From: Psychroserpens sp. SPM9 | GTDB taxonomy: Bacteria; Bacteroidota; Bacteroidia; Flavobacteriales; Flavobacteriaceae | Assembly: GCF_025153525.1 (NCBI RefSeq) | Contig: NZ_JANZNR010000001.1 | Location: forward strand, 186,001-250,000 | Direction: 5' to 3' | Length of the DNA stretch: 64,000 nt | Shown here: positions 43,692 to 52,906 of the stretch, one piece after another | Layout: every line of letters starts with the position of its first letter | Numbering within the stretch: the stretch's first letter is position 1 | Notes under the pieces: generated by a model | Database searches by the model: none | What the model was told of the DNA's origin: nothing | The model's input: only the letters and a program-made list of their open reading frames with translations | Translations under genes and position numbers: made by a program

Positions 43692-44396
43692 ATGACCTTA
43701 AAAGACAAACTTGCCGCACAGAAAATTTATTTATTTCTTGCTGCCTTGTTTATCACGTCATTGGTGGTTTCCAATCTTATTTTTAAGAAGTTTTTTTATT
43801 GGCATCCGTTTGATGTAGAAATTTTTGGCGCTAAGCTTTTTGAAATTTCTGTTGGGATTCTACCCTACCCAATTACGTTTTTAATTACCGATTTGATTAG
43901 TGAAATCTACGGAAAGAAACGCGCCAACCAAGTAGTCATTGCTGGTATATTTGCTTCGGTATTTTCATTGCTAATTATTTTGGTCGCAGACAGCGTACCT
44001 GCAATTGCAAGTTCGCCTATAAAAAATGACATGTTTTCTAAGGTTTTTGGTAATTCGGCCATAGCTGTTTTTGCAAGTATGACCGCTTATTTATTTGCAC
44101 AATTTATCGACATTCACATTTACCATTTCTGGAAGCGACTTACCAAAGGAAAACATTTATGGTTGAGAAATAACTTTTCTACATGGCTCTCACAGTTTAT
44201 TGACACCTTTTCTATTGTTTTTTTATTGTGCAGTTTCGACATATTACCCTGGAGCAGCTTTAAAGGGCTACTCATTAGCGGATTTTTATTTAAAGTGTTA
44301 GTAGCAGCATTAGATACGCCGTTTTTATATTTGGGCGTTTACCTCTTTAGAAAGCGATTTAATTTAAAAATTAATGAAGAAATTGAATTAATCTAA
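43692..44396 (+). CDS. yhhQ: Queuosine precursor transporter (YhhQ/DUF165 family)
   Basis: A 234-residue membrane protein with about six transmembrane helices. Family marks are LVVSNLIFKK in TM1, PYPITFLITDLISEIYGKKRA, AYLFAQFIDIHIYHFWKR and LSQFIDTFSIVFLL. Relatives import 7-deazaguanine precursors (preQ0/preQ1) for tRNA queuosine. An in-frame ATG at 43638 would add 18 residues; I prefer 43692 because family members usually begin close to MTLKDKLAAQK and a near-consensus -7 box (TATATTTA) lies between the two. Function is assigned by family. Confidence 0.9.
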   Translation: MTLKDKLAAQKIYLFLAALFITSLVVSNLIFKKFFYWHPFDVEIFGAKLFEISVGILPYPITFLITDLISEIYGKKRANQVVIAGIFASVFSLLIILVADSVPAIASSPIKNDMFSKVFGNSAIAVFASMTAYLFAQFIDIHIYHFWKRLTKGKHLWLRNNFSTWLSQFIDTFSIVFLLCSFDILPWSSFKGLLISGFLFKVLVAALDTPFLYLGVYLFRKRFNLKINEEIELI

Positions 44397-44497
44397 AGCA
44401 CCAATAATCCTATCAAATGGGTTAAAGTTTTACTAAACTTTTGTTTTAATTGAGCCTAAATTTTATTCTGTACGTATATAGATTATAAAACAACCAC

Positions 44498-47134
44498 ATG
44501 AAGAAACTATTAAAAATCACCGGAATTACATTACTTATTATAATCGCCTTACTTGTAGCCATTCCGTTTGCCTTTCAAGGTCAAATTAAGGATATGGTTA
44601 AAGCCTTTATCAATGAGAATCTCAATGCAAAAGTTGAGTTTAGCGATGTAAGTTTGAGCTTTATACGAAGCTTTCCGCAAGCTCACGTTACCGTTGATGA
44701 TTTGGTGATTACCAATTTCAAGCCATTTGAAGATCAAACCTTTGCTACCGCAAAAAACATCGCTTTTACTATGTCTGTAAAAGAGTTATTTAAAAGCGCG
44801 AATGAAGATCCTATTGTTGTGAATTCTATTTCGGTAGACGAGGCCCTTTTAACCTTAAAAACAGACGCCTTTGGCAACAATAATTATGATATTACCAAAG
44901 AAAAAGAGCATGCGTCAACTACTGCAGATTCGTCAAGCGGATTTGCCTTCGATATCGAAAACTACGTGATTAACAATAGTGCATTTACCTATATAGATGA
45001 AAAATCGAATACTGAGATTTATATTTCGGAGCTCAACCATTCTGGTAACGGAACGTTTTCCGAAGAAAAATCTGAACTCGACACCAAAACAGCGGCGAAT
45101 ATTAGCATGAGTATTGACAGTACAAAATACCTCAATCAAAATGCAATAAAATTGGACGCTTTAATTGGCATGAATCTCAAAGAACAGAAATACACATTCA
45201 TGGAAAATAAAGGATTTATTAATCAGCTTCCTTTAGTTTTTAATGGCTATGTACAACAATTGGAAGACGGTCAAGATATCGATCTTAGGTTTGAAAACCC
45301 GGAGTCATCTTTTAAAGATTTTCTGGCTGTGATTCCTGAAACCTATTCTAAAAACATTGAAAATGTTGATACTTCGGGTGATTTTAAAGTCAGCGGTATC
45401 GTTAAAGGCAAGCTTACTGAAACAACGATTCCTACATTAGATGTCAATATTTCATCTGATAATGCGTCGTTTAAATATCCCGATTTACCTAAGCGGGTGA
45501 GCAATATCACGATTAATACATCGATAAAAAACACGACCGGAAATGCTGATGACACCTTTGTAGATATCAAAACGCTCAATTTTAAAATTGACGATGATGT
45601 GTTTAAATCTAATGCTATCATTAGAAACCTAACCGATAACATGTTGGTAAACGCCAATATTGATGGCGTTCTAAATTTAGCAAATATCACTAAAGCGTAT
45701 CCTATCGATTTTGACAAGCAATTAAGTGGTATTTTAAAAGGAAAACTCAATACGTCATTTGATATGAATGCTATTGAAACTAATGCTTATGAACGTATCA
45801 AAAATAACGGAAGTGTGCAATTGAGTGATTTTGTGTTTTCTTCGGAAGACATTGTGAATCCTATTCAAATTAATACAGCACAAATGACTTTCAACCCTGG
45901 AAATGTATCGCTCAATAGTTTTGACGCCAAGACGGGAACCAGTGATTTTAATGCGACAGGAACGATTAAGAATTTACTCGGATTTTTACTGAGCGATAAA
46001 AAACTACAAGGGAATTTTAAAGTTAATTCTAACACTTTTGTGATTAGTGATTTTATGGTTGAAGATGAAGCTGCTAATGAAAGCTCCAACAAAACGACAT
46101 CTGACGAAGCTTCATTAAAAATTCCTGCGTTTCTGGATTGCACTATTAATGCCAATGCAAAAACAGTCGTCTACGACAACCTAACACTAAAAGATGTAAA
46201 TGGGACCCTTCAGATTAAAGATCAGGAAGCCGATTTAACAAAACTCACCTCAAATTTATTTAACGGTGTTTTAGCCCTAACCGGAAAGGTGTCTACTAAA
46301 ACCGATATTCCTGTGTTTGATTTAAATCTCGCTGCTGAAGATTTTGACATTTCGCAATCATTTAAAGATTTAGAATTACTTCAAAACTTAGCACCAATAG
46401 CAAAATTATTACAAGGAAAACTCAACACCGTTATTAAACTTCAAGGGACACTTGACAACGAATTTTCACCAAACCTTTCCACCCTATCTGGTGATGCCTT
46501 TGCCGAATTATTGACAACTAACATAAAAAATAATGAAGCCTCAATTTTAAACAAATTAAATGGAGCGCTCAATTTTATAGATTTTGATAAATTGGATTTA
46601 AAAGATATTAAAACACGATTGGATTTCTCTAATGGTCAGGTGAATGTCAAACCGTTCAATTTAAAATATAAAGACATAGAAATTGTAGTTTCGGGAAATC
46701 ATGGATTCGACAAAAGTCTCAACTACAATGCAGTGTTTCAGGTTCCTGCAAAATATTTAGGCAGTGAAGTAAACCGCTTAATAGGCAAGATTAATGATCC
46801 TGAAGTGAATAAAATCACAATTCCGGTTACCGCCAATATTACAGGCAGCTATACAAACCCTCAAGTACAAACCGATTTAACAAGTGGTGTTTCTAATTTA
46901 ACCAAACAACTCATTGAAATTGAAAAGCAAAAACTCATCGACAAAGGCACCGACAAAATAAAAGATTTATTGGGTGGTGTTATTGGCGGCACAAAAAATG
47001 AAACTACCAAAGATTCAACTTCTGTGCAAACCGATACTTCTAATGTAAATACGGTCAAAGAAAGTGTTAAAGGAATTCTTGGCGGACTCATAAAAAACAG
47101 AAAGAAAGCGCAAGACTCCACAAAAAAACAGTAA
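44498..47134 (+). CDS. AsmA family envelope protein
   Basis: An 878-residue AsmA/TamB-like protein. It has an N-terminal membrane anchor (about 5-27) then NLNAKVEFSDVSLSFIRSFPQAHVTVDDL, the classic AsmA N-terminal block. A long beta-strand-rich body follows, and a conserved C-terminal core VNVKPFNLKYKDIEIVVSG...VPAKYLGSEVNRLIG (about residues 700-780). The tail after about 820 is low-complexity Lys/Ser/Thr. AsmA-like proteins bridge the periplasm and are thought to move phospholipid to the outer membrane. It is a single gene with its own upstream region. Confidence 0.9.
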   Translation: MKKLLKITGITLLIIIALLVAIPFAFQGQIKDMVKAFINENLNAKVEFSDVSLSFIRSFPQAHVTVDDLVITNFKPFEDQTFATAKNIAFTMSVKELFKSANEDPIVVNSISVDEALLTLKTDAFGNNNYDITKEKEHASTTADSSSGFAFDIENYVINNSAFTYIDEKSNTEIYISELNHSGNGTFSEEKSELDTKTAANISMSIDSTKYLNQNAIKLDALIGMNLKEQKYTFMENKGFINQLPLVFNGYVQQLEDGQDIDLRFENPESSFKDFLAVIPETYSKNIENVDTSGDFKVSGIVKGKLTETTIPTLDVNISSDNASFKYPDLPKRVSNITINTSIKNTTGNADDTFVDIKTLNFKIDDDVFKSNAIIRNLTDNMLVNANIDGVLNLANITKAYPIDFDKQLSGILKGKLNTSFDMNAIETNAYERIKNNGSVQLSDFVFSSEDIVNPIQINTAQMTFNPGNVSLNSFDAKTGTSDFNATGTIKNLLGFLLSDKKLQGNFKVNSNTFVISDFMVEDEAANESSNKTTSDEASLKIPAFLDCTINANAKTVVYDNLTLKDVNGTLQIKDQEADLTKLTSNLFNGVLALTGKVSTKTDIPVFDLNLAAEDFDISQSFKDLELLQNLAPIAKLLQGKLNTVIKLQGTLDNEFSPNLSTLSGDAFAELLTTNIKNNEASILNKLNGALNFIDFDKLDLKDIKTRLDFSNGQVNVKPFNLKYKDIEIVVSGNHGFDKSLNYNAVFQVPAKYLGSEVNRLIGKINDPEVNKITIPVTANITGSYTNPQVQTDLTSGVSNLTKQLIEIEKQKLIDKGTDKIKDLLGGVIGGTKNETTKDSTSVQTDTSNVNTVKESVKGILGGLIKNRKKAQDSTKKQ

Positions 47135-47275
47135 GATAAAGCCTGAAACGTTAATAAAACCCTAAAAAATCGACGTTTTTGATATTTTTTTGTAAAGAAG
47201 TTACTTTTTATTTGCTTTTTTCATTTTAAAAGTTACATTACACTCTTGCAAACTATTTAAAACAAGATAGAATAT

Positions 47276-48139
47276 ATGAGGCAATTAAAAATTACCAAAC
47301 AAGTTACCAACCGTGAATCTAAATCTCTAGATAAATACCTACAAGACATCAGTAAACTCCCAATGATTACTGCTGAAGAAGAAGTAGAACTTGCCCAGCG
47401 CATACGCGAAGGCGACCAGGTTGCTTTAGACAAGCTCACGACTGCTAACTTACGTTTTGTGGTTTCTGTTGCTAAGCAGTATCAAAATCAAGGCTTAACC
47501 CTTCCCGATTTAATTAACGAAGGCAATGCTGGATTGGTTAAAGCTGCGAAACGCTTTGACGAAACCAGAGGTTTTAAGTTTATCTCTTATGCCGTTTGGT
47601 GGATTAGACAAGCAATTTTACAAGCTTTAGCAGAACAATCTCGAATAGTTAGATTACCTTTGAACAAAATTGGTTCTATTAATAAAATCAATAAAGCGTT
47701 TTCGTTCTTAGAACAAACACATCAACGTCCGCCAAGTGCACAAGAAATTGCACAAGAATTAGACATGACAGTTTCTGAAGTGAAGCAATCATTGAAAAAT
47801 TCTGGAAGACATTTATCAATGGATGCCCCTTTAAAAGAAGGGGAAACATCAAGTTTATATGATGTTGTAAAATCTGGTGAGTCACCAAATCCAGATAGAG
47901 ATTTGATGAAAGAATCGCTTAATGTTGAAATTAACAGAGCATTAGACACCTTATCTCAAAAGGAAAGCGATGTTATTCGTTTGAATTTTGGTTTGAGTAA
48001 TGAGCCACCAATGACTTTAGATGAAATTGGAGCTACTTTCGATTTAACTCGGGAGCGTGTAAGACAAATTAGAGAAAAAGGAATCAAGCGATTACGCCAA
48101 GATTCAAAAAGCAAAATATTAAAAACTTATTTAGGATAG
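47276..48139 (+). CDS. rpoD: Primary sigma factor RpoD (Bacteroidetes sigma-ABfr type)
   Basis: A 287-residue group 1 sigma-70 without region 1.1, the usual form in Bacteroidetes. Region 1.2: [20 protein letters not shown]. Region 2: [33 protein letters not shown], then [17 protein letters not shown]. Region 3: [16 protein letters not shown]. Region 4: [28 protein letters not shown]. This sigma recognises the TTTG / TAnnTTTG promoters seen throughout the window. It is followed after 29 bp by rpsU. Confidence 0.98.
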   Translation: MRQLKITKQVTNRESKSLDKYLQDISKLPMITAEEEVELAQRIREGDQVALDKLTTANLRFVVSVAKQYQNQGLTLPDLINEGNAGLVKAAKRFDETRGFKFISYAVWWIRQAILQALAEQSRIVRLPLNKIGSINKINKAFSFLEQTHQRPPSAQEIAQELDMTVSEVKQSLKNSGRHLSMDAPLKEGETSSLYDVVKSGESPNPDRDLMKESLNVEINRALDTLSQKESDVIRLNFGLSNEPPMTLDEIGATFDLTRERVRQIREKGIKRLRQDSKSKILKTYLG

Positions 48140-48168
48140 TCCTAAAACAGATAACCACAATAATTACA

Positions 48169-48363
48169 ATGATAAAAATTTTAGTTAAAGAAGGAGAAAG
48201 CATCGAACGTGCTCTAAAGCGTTACAAAAGAAAACACCGTAACGTAAAAACGATGCAAAATATTCGTGAAAATCAGTTTTTCACTAAACCATCAGTAAAA
48301 AGAAGACGTGAGATACAAAAGGCTGGTTATATCCAAGGCTTGAGAGATCAGGAGGATATTTAA
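48169..48363 (+). CDS. rpsU: 30S ribosomal protein bS21
   Basis: A 64-residue bS21: MIKILVKEGESIERALKRYKRK then a basic middle and FTKPSVKRRREIQKAGYIQ. Tyr54, in the C-terminal part reported to help sequester the anti-Shine-Dalgarno end of 16S rRNA in Bacteroidetes, is present. No Shine-Dalgarno sequence is visible in the 29 bp between rpoD and this ATG. Autogenous control through a strong SD has been described for rpsU of a Flavobacterium; its absence here would make that unlikely for this copy. Ends before a strong bidirectional terminator. Confidence 0.96.
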   Translation: MIKILVKEGESIERALKRYKRKHRNVKTMQNIRENQFFTKPSVKRRREIQKAGYIQGLRDQEDI

Positions 48364-48382
48364 TAGTTTTTTGACACTATAT

Positions 48383-48417
48383 AAAAAAAGCCCAAACTTA
48401 AAGTTTGGGCTTTTTTT
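48383..48417. terminator. Bidirectional intrinsic terminator
   Basis: A7 GCCCAAACTT / AAGTTTGGGC T7, a near-perfect palindrome. It terminates rpoD-rpsU (plus) and the Omp28-like gene (minus). Confidence 0.95.
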
Positions 48418-48438
48418 ATGGGCTGTATCTATTAGATA

Positions 48439-49749
48439 TTAATCAAATACAACTTCAGTATTTATAGCCGCTTTATTGATATTAATAATAGAATTATCTG
48501 AAGCTACCAACATAGCTACAATCTCTAAATTATTTGGATTTCCTACAGAACCTGCTGGTACATTATAATTAATCTTGGTTCTATACGTATTATTTGCAAC
48601 CGATTCACTCGCTGGAATCGCATCTCCTAATACATTTGTAAACGAATGACGTAATACATGGTTATGCACAAAATTAGGAACAGGGTTTTGACCTCCATAA
48701 TATTCTGGATAATAATTCGCCTGATTTAAAACCAAACCATTTTCTAATAAGAAAATAACAAGTTTAGAACCATTCATTGTTTCTCCAAAGCCTACATTTA
48801 CCATAAACGACAGGCTGCTCCCTTTAGAAGCCGAAGTGATAGAAATCCCACTAGTCATAGTCCCTTGAGCTTTACTTGTCACCTGAGCAACATTGTTAGT
48901 TTCAGGGAAAACCCAATCTTCTTGTCTATTAACTATAGCTGTTGGTAATCCTGTGACACCAGCATTATCAGCCATTTGTAAACCATATTGGTTTTCATAA
49001 GGATCGCCATTAAATACATGAGTTGCAACAATAACAACATCATCACTAGCCTCTTCAACCATTTCTATAGCAACAGCAACTCTAGTACAATAACCACACC
49101 AATCACCTGTATAATCTTCAATTAAAGCCCGTCTATTATAGGTTGCAGGCGTGCCTGCATTGTCTTCCACAGTAACCATTACTGGTTCAGTTGTAAACGT
49201 ATCAAAAGTTGCATAAGCACTTACTGTACCAACAGCATCAGGAATATAAGCGCCTCCTGTTACAGATTGTGTGTCATTGATATAGATATTTGAAGCACTT
49301 GTAATATCTGTATCATTCCCTTGAGTATCTGTAGCAGTAACAGTATACTTAATTCTAGACCCCAAATTAAGTGTTGATTGATTCGCTGTAATAGAAACAG
49401 CATCTATAACAGCCAGTACTTGCACTGTTACAGGCTGACTTGTTAGGTCTCCATAAATTGCAGTTATAGTATACGAACCAGAGTTAGCCGCAGTATACAC
49501 ATTGCCAGTTATAGGTGTCCCATTAACACGAATTGTTGATTGCGATGTCACATTATCACCTTCGTTTGTCGTTACTTCAAAGGTTACAGACTGACCAAAA
49601 TCCACAAAAAGTGAACTAGCATTAACGCTTATTGAGTTTGGACCATTACTACCTCCATCACCTCCGTCTCCACTGTCGGAAGAACTACATGAGAAAAGTG
49701 CAGCAACAGCAACAAACAGAAAAATTTTAGTTAAACTTTTAATCTTCAT
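48439..49749 (-). CDS. Omp28-related lipoprotein with thioredoxin-like domain
   Basis: A 436-residue lipoprotein (leader ends LFSC, then SSSDSGDGGDGGS linker). Two Ig-like beta domains (about 38-115 and 118-200) precede an Omp28/thioredoxin-like domain (about 205-430). That domain carries an active-site type CxxC, EDYTGDWCGYCTRVA, with cysteines at 218 and 221, and a cis-Pro-like GVTGLPTAIVN. It probably works in disulfide chemistry or as an outer-membrane protein of unknown role. It is divergent from a TlpA-like gene, and the neighbourhood (Omp28/TlpA/beta-barrel) suggests a shared envelope function. Confidence 0.88.
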   Translation of the reverse strand: MKIKSLTKIFLFVAVAALFSCSSSDSGDGGDGGSNGPNSISVNASSLFVDFGQSVTFEVTTNEGDNVTSQSTIRVNGTPITGNVYTAANSGSYTITAIYGDLTSQPVTVQVLAVIDAVSITANQSTLNLGSRIKYTVTATDTQGNDTDITSASNIYINDTQSVTGGAYIPDAVGTVSAYATFDTFTTEPVMVTVEDNAGTPATYNRRALIEDYTGDWCGYCTRVAVAIEMVEEASDDVVIVATHVFNGDPYENQYGLQMADNAGVTGLPTAIVNRQEDWVFPETNNVAQVTSKAQGTMTSGISITSASKGSSLSFMVNVGFGETMNGSKLVIFLLENGLVLNQANYYPEYYGGQNPVPNFVHNHVLRHSFTNVLGDAIPASESVANNTYRTKINYNVPAGSVGNPNNLEIVAMLVASDNSIININKAAINTEVVFD

Positions 49750-49876
49750 AATATTAGTTTGTAATTAGTATTTGAATTAGTCGCACGAATATAAAAATAT
49801 ATTTCTAGTTTTATTAACTAATAAATGTATAGTTGGCAAAAATTTTAAGAATCCTTTAATAGTTTTTAAAAAAAAT

Positions 49877-49884
49877 TAACTTTG
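49877..49884 (+). promoter_or_regulatory. -7 promoter element of the TlpA/barrel operon
   Basis: TAACTTTG, a perfect TAnnTTTG, 25 nt before the ATG at 49910. Confidence 0.65.
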
Positions 49885-49909
49885 TCCTTCTAATAATTAA
49901 AATTTCATA

Positions 49910-50395
49910 ATGAAAATCCTAAACACACTAATTCTAACCCTAATGTTTACCTCGCTTGTTTTTGCTCAGGATGTACTTCCAAGAATGCAGGTAAAAACAT
50001 TAAATGGTGATCAAATTCAATTAGAAGACATCTCAAAAGATAATCAATTGGTAATCATCTCTTTATGGGCAACTTGGTGTGTGCCTTGCAAAAAAGAACT
50101 TGATGCTATAAGTGATGTTTATGATGATTGGGTTGACGAAACCAATGTAAAACTTTATGCTGTTTCGGTTGATGACTCTAGGACTGTAAAAAGAGTGAAG
50201 CCTCTCGTAAGCGGTAAAGGCTGGGAATTTGACATTCTCCTCGATACTAATAGCGACCTCAAACGCCAACTTAATGCACCAACTATTCCTTTGACCTTAT
50301 TAGTTAAAAACAATAAAATACTTTACAGACATTCAGGTTACACACCGGGAAGCGAAGACGAACTTTTCGAAAAAATTAAAGAATTCTCTAAATAA
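49910..50395 (+). CDS. TlpA-family thiol-disulfide oxidoreductase
   Basis: A 161-residue periplasmic thioredoxin-fold protein. The signal peptide ends SLVFAQ. The active site is WATWCVPCKKEL with Cys57 and Cys60, and a cis-Pro loop APTIPLTLLVK follows. It belongs to the TlpA/ResA reductase group. It is followed after 27 bp by a beta-barrel gene and is divergent from the Omp28-like gene, which also has CxxC, so the three may handle disulfides of an outer-membrane protein. Confidence 0.92.
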   Translation: MKILNTLILTLMFTSLVFAQDVLPRMQVKTLNGDQIQLEDISKDNQLVIISLWATWCVPCKKELDAISDVYDDWVDETNVKLYAVSVDDSRTVKRVKPLVSGKGWEFDILLDTNSDLKRQLNAPTIPLTLLVKNNKILYRHSGYTPGSEDELFEKIKEFSK

Positions 50396-50422
50396 TTAAC
50401 GAATCCCTCAACCCACAACTAA

Positions 50423-52099
50423 ATGAATCGCTACAAATTAATAGTCTTATTGCTATGTATTCCCTTTTTTGCCAGTTCGCAAGATGATGAAAAAAAAGAC
50501 TACGGAAAACTTAGTGGTGGTATCGAATCAAACTCACAATATTACGTTGATGATGCTAAAACTGGAGATTTCGAACAGGAAGATCCTTTTAGATCAAATA
50601 ACTACTTGAGATTAAACTACACTTACAAAAACTGGTTTGCTCATGTGCAATTAGAATCTTACGAGCCTAATGCAATACTTAATTTTTATCCTAAGTATAA
50701 TGGTACCGATATAGGAACCTTTGCGGTTGGTTATAAAAATTCAAAAATTGAAGTTACACTCGGTCATTTTTACGAGCAATTTGGTAGCGGACTCATATTG
50801 CGCTCATGGGAAGACCGACAATTAGGAATCAATAACGCTATTAGAGGTGCAAATGTAAAATATAGACCAACACATAGTTTAGAATTTTCGGCGCTCTACG
50901 GTAGACAACGTGACGGCTTCGAAGTATCTGACGGCTCCATTTTTGGTTTTAATGCTGAAATTGGATTGGCTACGCTCTTTAAATTTGAATCTACAGGTTT
51001 GAATCTTGGTTTGAGCTATGTTGGAAGAGATGAAGATTTAGATATTGACAACCCTAATTTTGAATCTTTGACTAATTCATTTTCTGCGCGATTAGATTTT
51101 TCTGAAGGAAATATTTATTCTTCAATTGAATATGTCAAAAAGGGAGAAGATGTTTATGCTGAATTAGGGAACATTATCGACGACAAATATTTTGACGGAA
51201 GCGCTATCCTTTTCAATATTGGTTATGCCGCATCCGGATTAGGAATTGACGCGACTTTTAGACGTATGGAGAATATGGCTTTTTTCTCCGAACGTGACGA
51301 ATCAGCAAATGTATTTAACCAAAATTTCATCAACTTTATTCCTGCCTTAACCAAACAACATGATTACGGCTTAACTAATATTTTTGTTTATCAGTCACAA
51401 CCACGTTTAACGTTTAATCCTTTATTTAAATCAGGTGAAATTGGAGGTCAAGTAGACATCTTCTACAACATAAAAAAAGGAACAACATTAGGTGGTAAAT
51501 ACGGTACAAAATTAGCCTTCAATTTTTCAACCTGGTCAGGACTCAAAGGTGATTTCAACATCAATGATCGCAGTTATGAAGACACCGATTTATTTGGTTT
51601 CGGAGATAAGTATTTTGAAGAATTTAGCTTAGATATCAAGAAGAAATGGTCTCCAAAATGGTCATCTATTTTCTCCATAGTTAATACATATTATAATGCA
51701 CGCTATGTTGAAGATCGCATTGGCGAAGTTAATGCTACAGCTGTGGTTGGTGAAGTGACTCGAAAATTTGACGGCGGAAAATCATTAAGAGCAGAATTAT
51801 CCCACTTGTTTTCTGATGATGAAACCACTGAAAGAGCTAAAAACTGGGCTGGCGGAACTTTAGAATACAACTTTAGCAGCAGACTTAGCGTTTTTGCCAC
51901 AGATATATGGAATTACGGTAATCCTGATGAAGACCAACAAGTGCATTACTATACATTTGGAGGTAGTTTTACAAAAGGTGCAACACGTGTTATGGCTAGT
52001 TATGGAAGACAACGTGGCGGACTCGTTTGTGTTGGTGGTATTTGCAGATTTGTTCCAGAAAACACCGGATTTACTTTAAACCTTTCGACATCGTTCTAA
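50423..52099 (+). CDS. Outer-membrane beta-barrel protein, DUF6029-like
   Basis: A 558-residue secreted protein (signal peptide to FFASSQ). Alternating aromatic/polar strands throughout (LRLNYTYKNWFAHVQLESYEP, GLNLGLSYVGRDED, IYSSIEYVKKG) end NTGFTLNLSTSF, as in outer-membrane barrels. Two cysteines near the C-terminus (VCVGGICRF) could form a disulfide, which fits the TlpA-like neighbour upstream. Function unknown; DUF6029 is assigned from memory of similar gene order and architecture. Confidence 0.8.
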   Translation: MNRYKLIVLLLCIPFFASSQDDEKKDYGKLSGGIESNSQYYVDDAKTGDFEQEDPFRSNNYLRLNYTYKNWFAHVQLESYEPNAILNFYPKYNGTDIGTFAVGYKNSKIEVTLGHFYEQFGSGLILRSWEDRQLGINNAIRGANVKYRPTHSLEFSALYGRQRDGFEVSDGSIFGFNAEIGLATLFKFESTGLNLGLSYVGRDEDLDIDNPNFESLTNSFSARLDFSEGNIYSSIEYVKKGEDVYAELGNIIDDKYFDGSAILFNIGYAASGLGIDATFRRMENMAFFSERDESANVFNQNFINFIPALTKQHDYGLTNIFVYQSQPRLTFNPLFKSGEIGGQVDIFYNIKKGTTLGGKYGTKLAFNFSTWSGLKGDFNINDRSYEDTDLFGFGDKYFEEFSLDIKKKWSPKWSSIFSIVNTYYNARYVEDRIGEVNATAVVGEVTRKFDGGKSLRAELSHLFSDDETTERAKNWAGGTLEYNFSSRLSVFATDIWNYGNPDEDQQVHYYTFGGSFTKGATRVMASYGRQRGGLVCVGGICRFVPENTGFTLNLSTSF

Positions 52100-52136
52100 G
52101 CTGAAAAAATTTCAATACAGGATTGACTATAAACTT

Positions 52137-52766
52137 TTAACCACGATACTTTAAAGGTAAATGCACGACCTTTTTAGTATCAAAAAAGTCCTCGTTATAA
52201 TAGTCGCTAAGATTATAAATTGTAGCCGTTTTGTAGGTTTTCAATTCTTCAGACAAGTCACCGCCTTTTAGGTATAATATGCCGTTTTTGAGGTCGTGAA
52301 GTTGCGTTTTTGAGATTTTTCCTTTGACCCAATTTACAAATGCAGGCATTGCTGTCACTGCACGACTTACGATGAAATCAAACTGTTCGTCAATAGCTTC
52401 TACTCGACTGTGGGTTGTCTTGACGTTGGTAAGGCCAATCCCTTCAGCAACACCATTAACAACTTTAAGTTTTTTGGCAATACTATCTACCAAATGAAAC
52501 TGACAATCGGGATGTAAAATTGCTAACGGAATTCCGGGAAAACCGCCTCCAGTACCTACATCCAGAATATGAGCACCAGGCTGAAACCTCATAACTTTTG
52601 CAATCCCTAATGAGTGAAGTACATGACGTAAATACAAGTCGTCAATATCTTTACGAGACACGACATTAATTTTTGTGTTCCAATCCAAATACAGCGCTTC
52701 AAGTTGTTCAAATTGATGCTTTTGCACCTCGGTTAAATCAGGAAAATATTGCAGTATCAGCTCCAT
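52137..52766 (-). CDS. rsmG: 16S rRNA (guanine-527-N7)-methyltransferase RsmG
   Basis: A 209-residue RsmG (GidB). Motifs: WNTKINVVSRKDIDDLYLRHVLHSL, ILDVGTGGGFPGIPLAI (AdoMet motif I), FHLVDSIAKKLKVV, and DFIVSRAVTAMPAFVNW. It methylates N7 of G527 in the 530 loop of 16S rRNA. It is convergent with the beta-barrel gene and divergent from the desaturase. Confidence 0.97.
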   Translation of the reverse strand: MELILQYFPDLTEVQKHQFEQLEALYLDWNTKINVVSRKDIDDLYLRHVLHSLGIAKVMRFQPGAHILDVGTGGGFPGIPLAILHPDCQFHLVDSIAKKLKVVNGVAEGIGLTNVKTTHSRVEAIDEQFDFIVSRAVTAMPAFVNWVKGKISKTQLHDLKNGILYLKGGDLSEELKTYKTATIYNLSDYYNEDFFDTKKVVHLPLKYRG

Positions 52767-52847
52767 TTATTAAAATTTCAACAAAAATAGACAATTTTAT
52801 GTGGATATTTTTAGTATTTTCTTACCATATCGGCAGCATTTATTACA

Positions 52848-52855
52848 TATCTTTG
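52848..52855 (+). promoter_or_regulatory. -7 promoter element of the desaturase gene
   Basis: TATCTTTG, a perfect TAnnTTTG, 51 nt before the ATG at 52907. Confidence 0.6.
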
Positions 52856-52906
52856 CGCCTTAATATGATAACGTAATTTTATGCGTTACTATTAAAATTA
52901 ATAGCG

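Noticed and set aside
45343-45750. 135-codon minus-strand open frame inside the AsmA gene
   Set aside because: Its amino acid composition mirrors the antisense of AsmA strands, and AsmA is intact over the same bases.
47135-47275. Possible terminator after the AsmA gene (AAAATCGACGTTTTT)
   Set aside because: The stem is only about 5-6 bp with little GC, too weak to call.
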